NCBI GenBank assembly: GCA_903847195.1
Contig: CAINCZ010000115.1
Coordinates: 1-6,382 of the forward strand
Length of the DNA: 6,382 bases
Direction of reading: 5' to 3'
Source of the DNA: an uncultured Acidobacteriota bacterium
GTDB taxonomy: Bacteria > Acidobacteriota > Terriglobia > Terriglobales > CAINCZ01
A model generated the notes under the pieces. The model made no database searches, had not been told where the DNA came from, and was given only the letters and a program-made list of their open reading frames with translations. A program made the translations under genes and the position numbers. Below, piece by piece: positions 4,662-6,382 of the stretch (its first letter is position 1; every line of letters begins with the position of its first letter).

Positions 4662-5648
4662 TTATAACGCAACATGCTGCGCCAAGGTAATGACGAAGAC
4701 AGCGATGACAAGCATGGCGAGACCAGCCCCTGTGGTCATCATGGTGCGGCGTGAGGCCCCCCGCCACTCGTGCGCCAGCACGCCGACAGCAGCCGATGCC
4801 AACACGATCAGCGACATATAAACCGGCCAGCCAAAGATCGCGCCCCATCGGCAATTCCGCCCAACTGCGGCGCCATACAGGAGTGCGCTGCCCAGCCAAA
4901 GCACCGCCATGAGAATCCCGCCGGACCAGTAGCCGAGCGTGCCCGGTTGCGTGAATTGCCGATAGGTTCGGCGCGTCCACAAGCGATAGGCGCAGTATCC
5001 CAGGTTGGCCAGCGAACCGGCGGCAAGGAATGGCGTCCATGCGGCAAGTTGCGCCAGGTCCGGCCGCGCGCCCGCGCGGATTGCCTGTTCGACTAGAGGC
5101 CCACCAAAAGCCATGGCGAAGTTAAAGACTCCGGCGCCAAATCCAGCCGCCACGGCATAAACGATTCCACGCTTCGTACTGACGCGATCGCCCCCACGGT
5201 TCCGACCGGCGTACGCGCAAAGCAGGACTCCGCCGATTGCCACAATTACCGCCGCCAACAGCGCAGGAACGGAGACCGCGCCGTCTTTGGTGCCTGCGGC
5301 AACGAGCGGGACCAAGGTGCCAACCCCGATCGAAATGCCTAACATGATGGAGGTAGCCAGCGAGATGCCGATGGTCTCAAGGGCAAAGCCGAATAAGACC
5401 TGGCCTACTCCCCACAGCACGCCGAAGAGCGCGAGCTTCACCACTGCCTCAGTCGGTGGCAGGAGCAAGGAAAAGAAGTGCGGAATGGCCAGAGCAGCCA
5501 GGCTAAGCGGGACAATCAGCAGCGCAAAACAGCTCCAGACCAGCCAGGTGTTTTCCCACGACCAGCGCCGCATGAACTTCATGGGCAGGGCAAAGCATGA
5601 GTTGATCGCCCCAGCCGCGCACAACGTCAGCAGCGACCAGCCCTCCAT
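4662..5648 (-). CDS. RhaT-family (L-rhamnose/H+ symporter-like) membrane transporter (328 aa)
   Basis: This is a member of the drug/metabolite transporter superfamily in the RhaT branch. About ten transmembrane helices span the whole length, close to the 344 residues of E. coli RhaT. Shared landmarks are the first-loop PMKFMRRWSWENTW (residues 22-35), GVLWGVGQVLFG (76-87), GISIGVGTLVPL (104-115), KRGIVYAVAAGFGAGVFNFAM (159-179), NLGYC (215-219) and HEWRGASRR (293-301), which corresponds to KEWNNAGRR in RhaT. The ATG at 5648 shares one base with the TAA of the upstream glycosyltransferase (TAATG), so translation is probably coupled. An upstream extension to 5750 lies inside that glycosyltransferase and is rejected. 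No rhamnose-catabolic genes are nearby, so the substrate may be another sugar or metabolite. Naming it rhaT would overreach. Confidence 0.85.
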   Translation of the reverse strand: MEGWSLLTLCAAGAINSCFALPMKFMRRWSWENTWLVWSCFALLIVPLSLAALAIPHFFSLLLPPTEAVVKLALFGVLWGVGQVLFGFALETIGISLATSIMLGISIGVGTLVPLVAAGTKDGAVSVPALLAAVIVAIGGVLLCAYAGRNRGGDRVSTKRGIVYAVAAGFGAGVFNFAMAFGGPLVEQAIRAGARPDLAQLAAWTPFLAAGSLANLGYCAYRLWTRRTYRQFTQPGTLGYWSGGILMAVLWLGSALLYGAAVGRNCRWGAIFGWPVYMSLIVLASAAVGVLAHEWRGASRRTMMTTGAGLAMLVIAVFVITLAQHVAL

Positions 5649-6382
5649 TATGACTTCACCGGGCGCAGTTGGGCTCTGCGCGACGCGGCTTGGGGCTGCG
5701 CGGTCAACTCGGCGTATACCCGATAGACCTTTTCGAACACGGTGTCCCACGAAGCCCGCAGCGCATGCTCCCGGGCAGCATGGCGCATCAATGCAAGATC
5801 TTGTGGACGCGACATGAGCCTCGCGGTGTAGTCCACAAACTCCTCTGCGCCGTGGGCCACGAATCCGTCGGTGCCATGCTGCACGATGTACTTCGGGCCG
5901 CCGCCATCGGTCACGACCGCGGGCACGCCGGAAACCATCGCCTCCAAGACCACGTTTCCAAAGGTGTCAGTGAGGGAGGGAAAGGCAAAGACGTCCATGC
6001 TCGCGTAGGCCCGCGCCAGCGCCTCGCCTTCCAGCACCCCGGTAAACTCAGCCTGCTTCAGCTTGGCGCGTAACCACTGCTCTTCCGCCCCTTGCCCCAC
6101 GATCAACAGACGGAAGTTGCGCTGCCCCCGCTGCAGCAGCGCGGATTCCAGTTCCTTAAGGAAGTGTATGTTCTTTTCGGTGGTGAGCCGGCCCACGTAT
6201 CCGATGGTGAAGCGCTCGTCATTGGAATGACGATGCTTCGGAGAAAACAGTTCTGCGTCCACTCCACGCGTCATGAGATGGCAGGTCTTGCCGGTTGCCT
6301 GCTCGAGGCTTTGCACCAGCTCTTGATTTGGCGCAAACAGGGTTCGCGCGATCTGAAAGAAACGGGCGGCCAAGTGGAAGCA
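5648..6382 (-). CDS. family-4 glycosyltransferase, C-terminal part (partial, runs off the right edge)
   Basis: About 244 residues are visible and the frame is open to the window edge, so the N-terminal acceptor domain lies outside. The visible part holds the domain linker (LFAPNQELVQSLEQ, then a MTRGVDAELFSP stretch), the donor-binding motif FTIGYVGRLTTEKN (Arg65 and Lys70, counting from the edge), FRLLIVGQG, and SLTDTFGNVVLEAMVSGVPAVVTDGGGPKYIV. In that last motif the usual first Glu of E-x7-E is Asp139, paired with Glu147. TDTFGNVVLEA is a known variant in a subgroup of these enzymes. Other members of this variant modify lipid or small acceptors, but the donor here is not deducible. It is the first operon gene in view and shares TAATG with the transporter gene. 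The apparent TTG start at 6373 is not a real start. Confidence 0.9.
   Translation of the reverse strand, partial: CFHLAARFFQIARTLFAPNQELVQSLEQATGKTCHLMTRGVDAELFSPKHRHSNDERFTIGYVGRLTTEKNIHFLKELESALLQRGQRNFRLLIVGQGAEEQWLRAKLKQAEFTGVLEGEALARAYASMDVFAFPSLTDTFGNVVLEAMVSGVPAVVTDGGGPKYIVQHGTDGFVAHGAEEFVDYTARLMSRPQDLALMRHAAREHALRASWDTVFEKVYRVYAELTAQPQAASRRAQLRPVKS

Noticed and set aside
5649..5750. 34-residue N-terminal extension of the RhaT-like transporter
   Set aside because: It lies within the end of the upstream glycosyltransferase and is not membrane-like; the TAATG junction gives the better start.

Overview
The window is GC-rich bacterial DNA. The style of the periplasmic LolA-like protein and the mix of glycosyltransferases with an orphan RhaT-type transporter recall Acidobacteriota of the Solibacter/Bryobacter kind. 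That placement is an inference from memory of such proteins, not proven by a marker gene. All intact genes read on the minus strand. Only one short phage-derived fragment reads on the plus strand.

Right part (about 1878-6382): a compact five-gene minus-strand operon. In transcription order it holds a family-4 glycosyltransferase cut by the right edge of the window, a ten-helix transporter of the RhaT (L-rhamnose/H+ symporter) family, a small membrane protein I do not recognise, a second complete family-4 glycosyltransferase, and an exported LolA/RseB-like protein. The junctions are tight: a TAATG overlap, about 34 nt (or an overlap, depending on the start), 5 nt and 12 nt. The operon promoter lies beyond the right edge. 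The plausible theme is assembly or export of a surface glycan or glycolipid with an envelope-facing partner protein. No substrate can be named from sequence.

Middle part (about 1401-1877): no intact gene. It holds debris and short repeats. There is a 32-codon piece of an IS5-type transposase directly beside the last operon gene, two copies of a hairpin-forming repeat, a 20-bp-spaced repeat pair, a GGGGAC palindrome and a 12-bp AT-only palindrome. This looks like the scarred boundary between the operon and an accessory region.

Left part (1-1400): a small mobile-element module. A serine recombinase (resolvase type) is preceded by a 72-residue basic helical protein whose stop codon overlaps the recombinase GTG start (GTGA). 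Upstream of the pair is a candidate promoter containing two tandem 11-bp repeats that look like an operator. The promoter region abuts a 5'-truncated plus-strand gene fragment resembling the C-terminal end of a phage major capsid protein. A 10-bp direct repeat marks the junction. I read this as a recombinase module joined to a decayed prophage fragment.

No tRNA, rRNA, CRISPR array or riboswitch was seen. I do not see strong evidence for a wholly new system. The best candidates for a second look are the coupled small protein/recombinase module with its tandem operator-like repeats, and the glycosyltransferase/RhaT-like/LolA-like operon.
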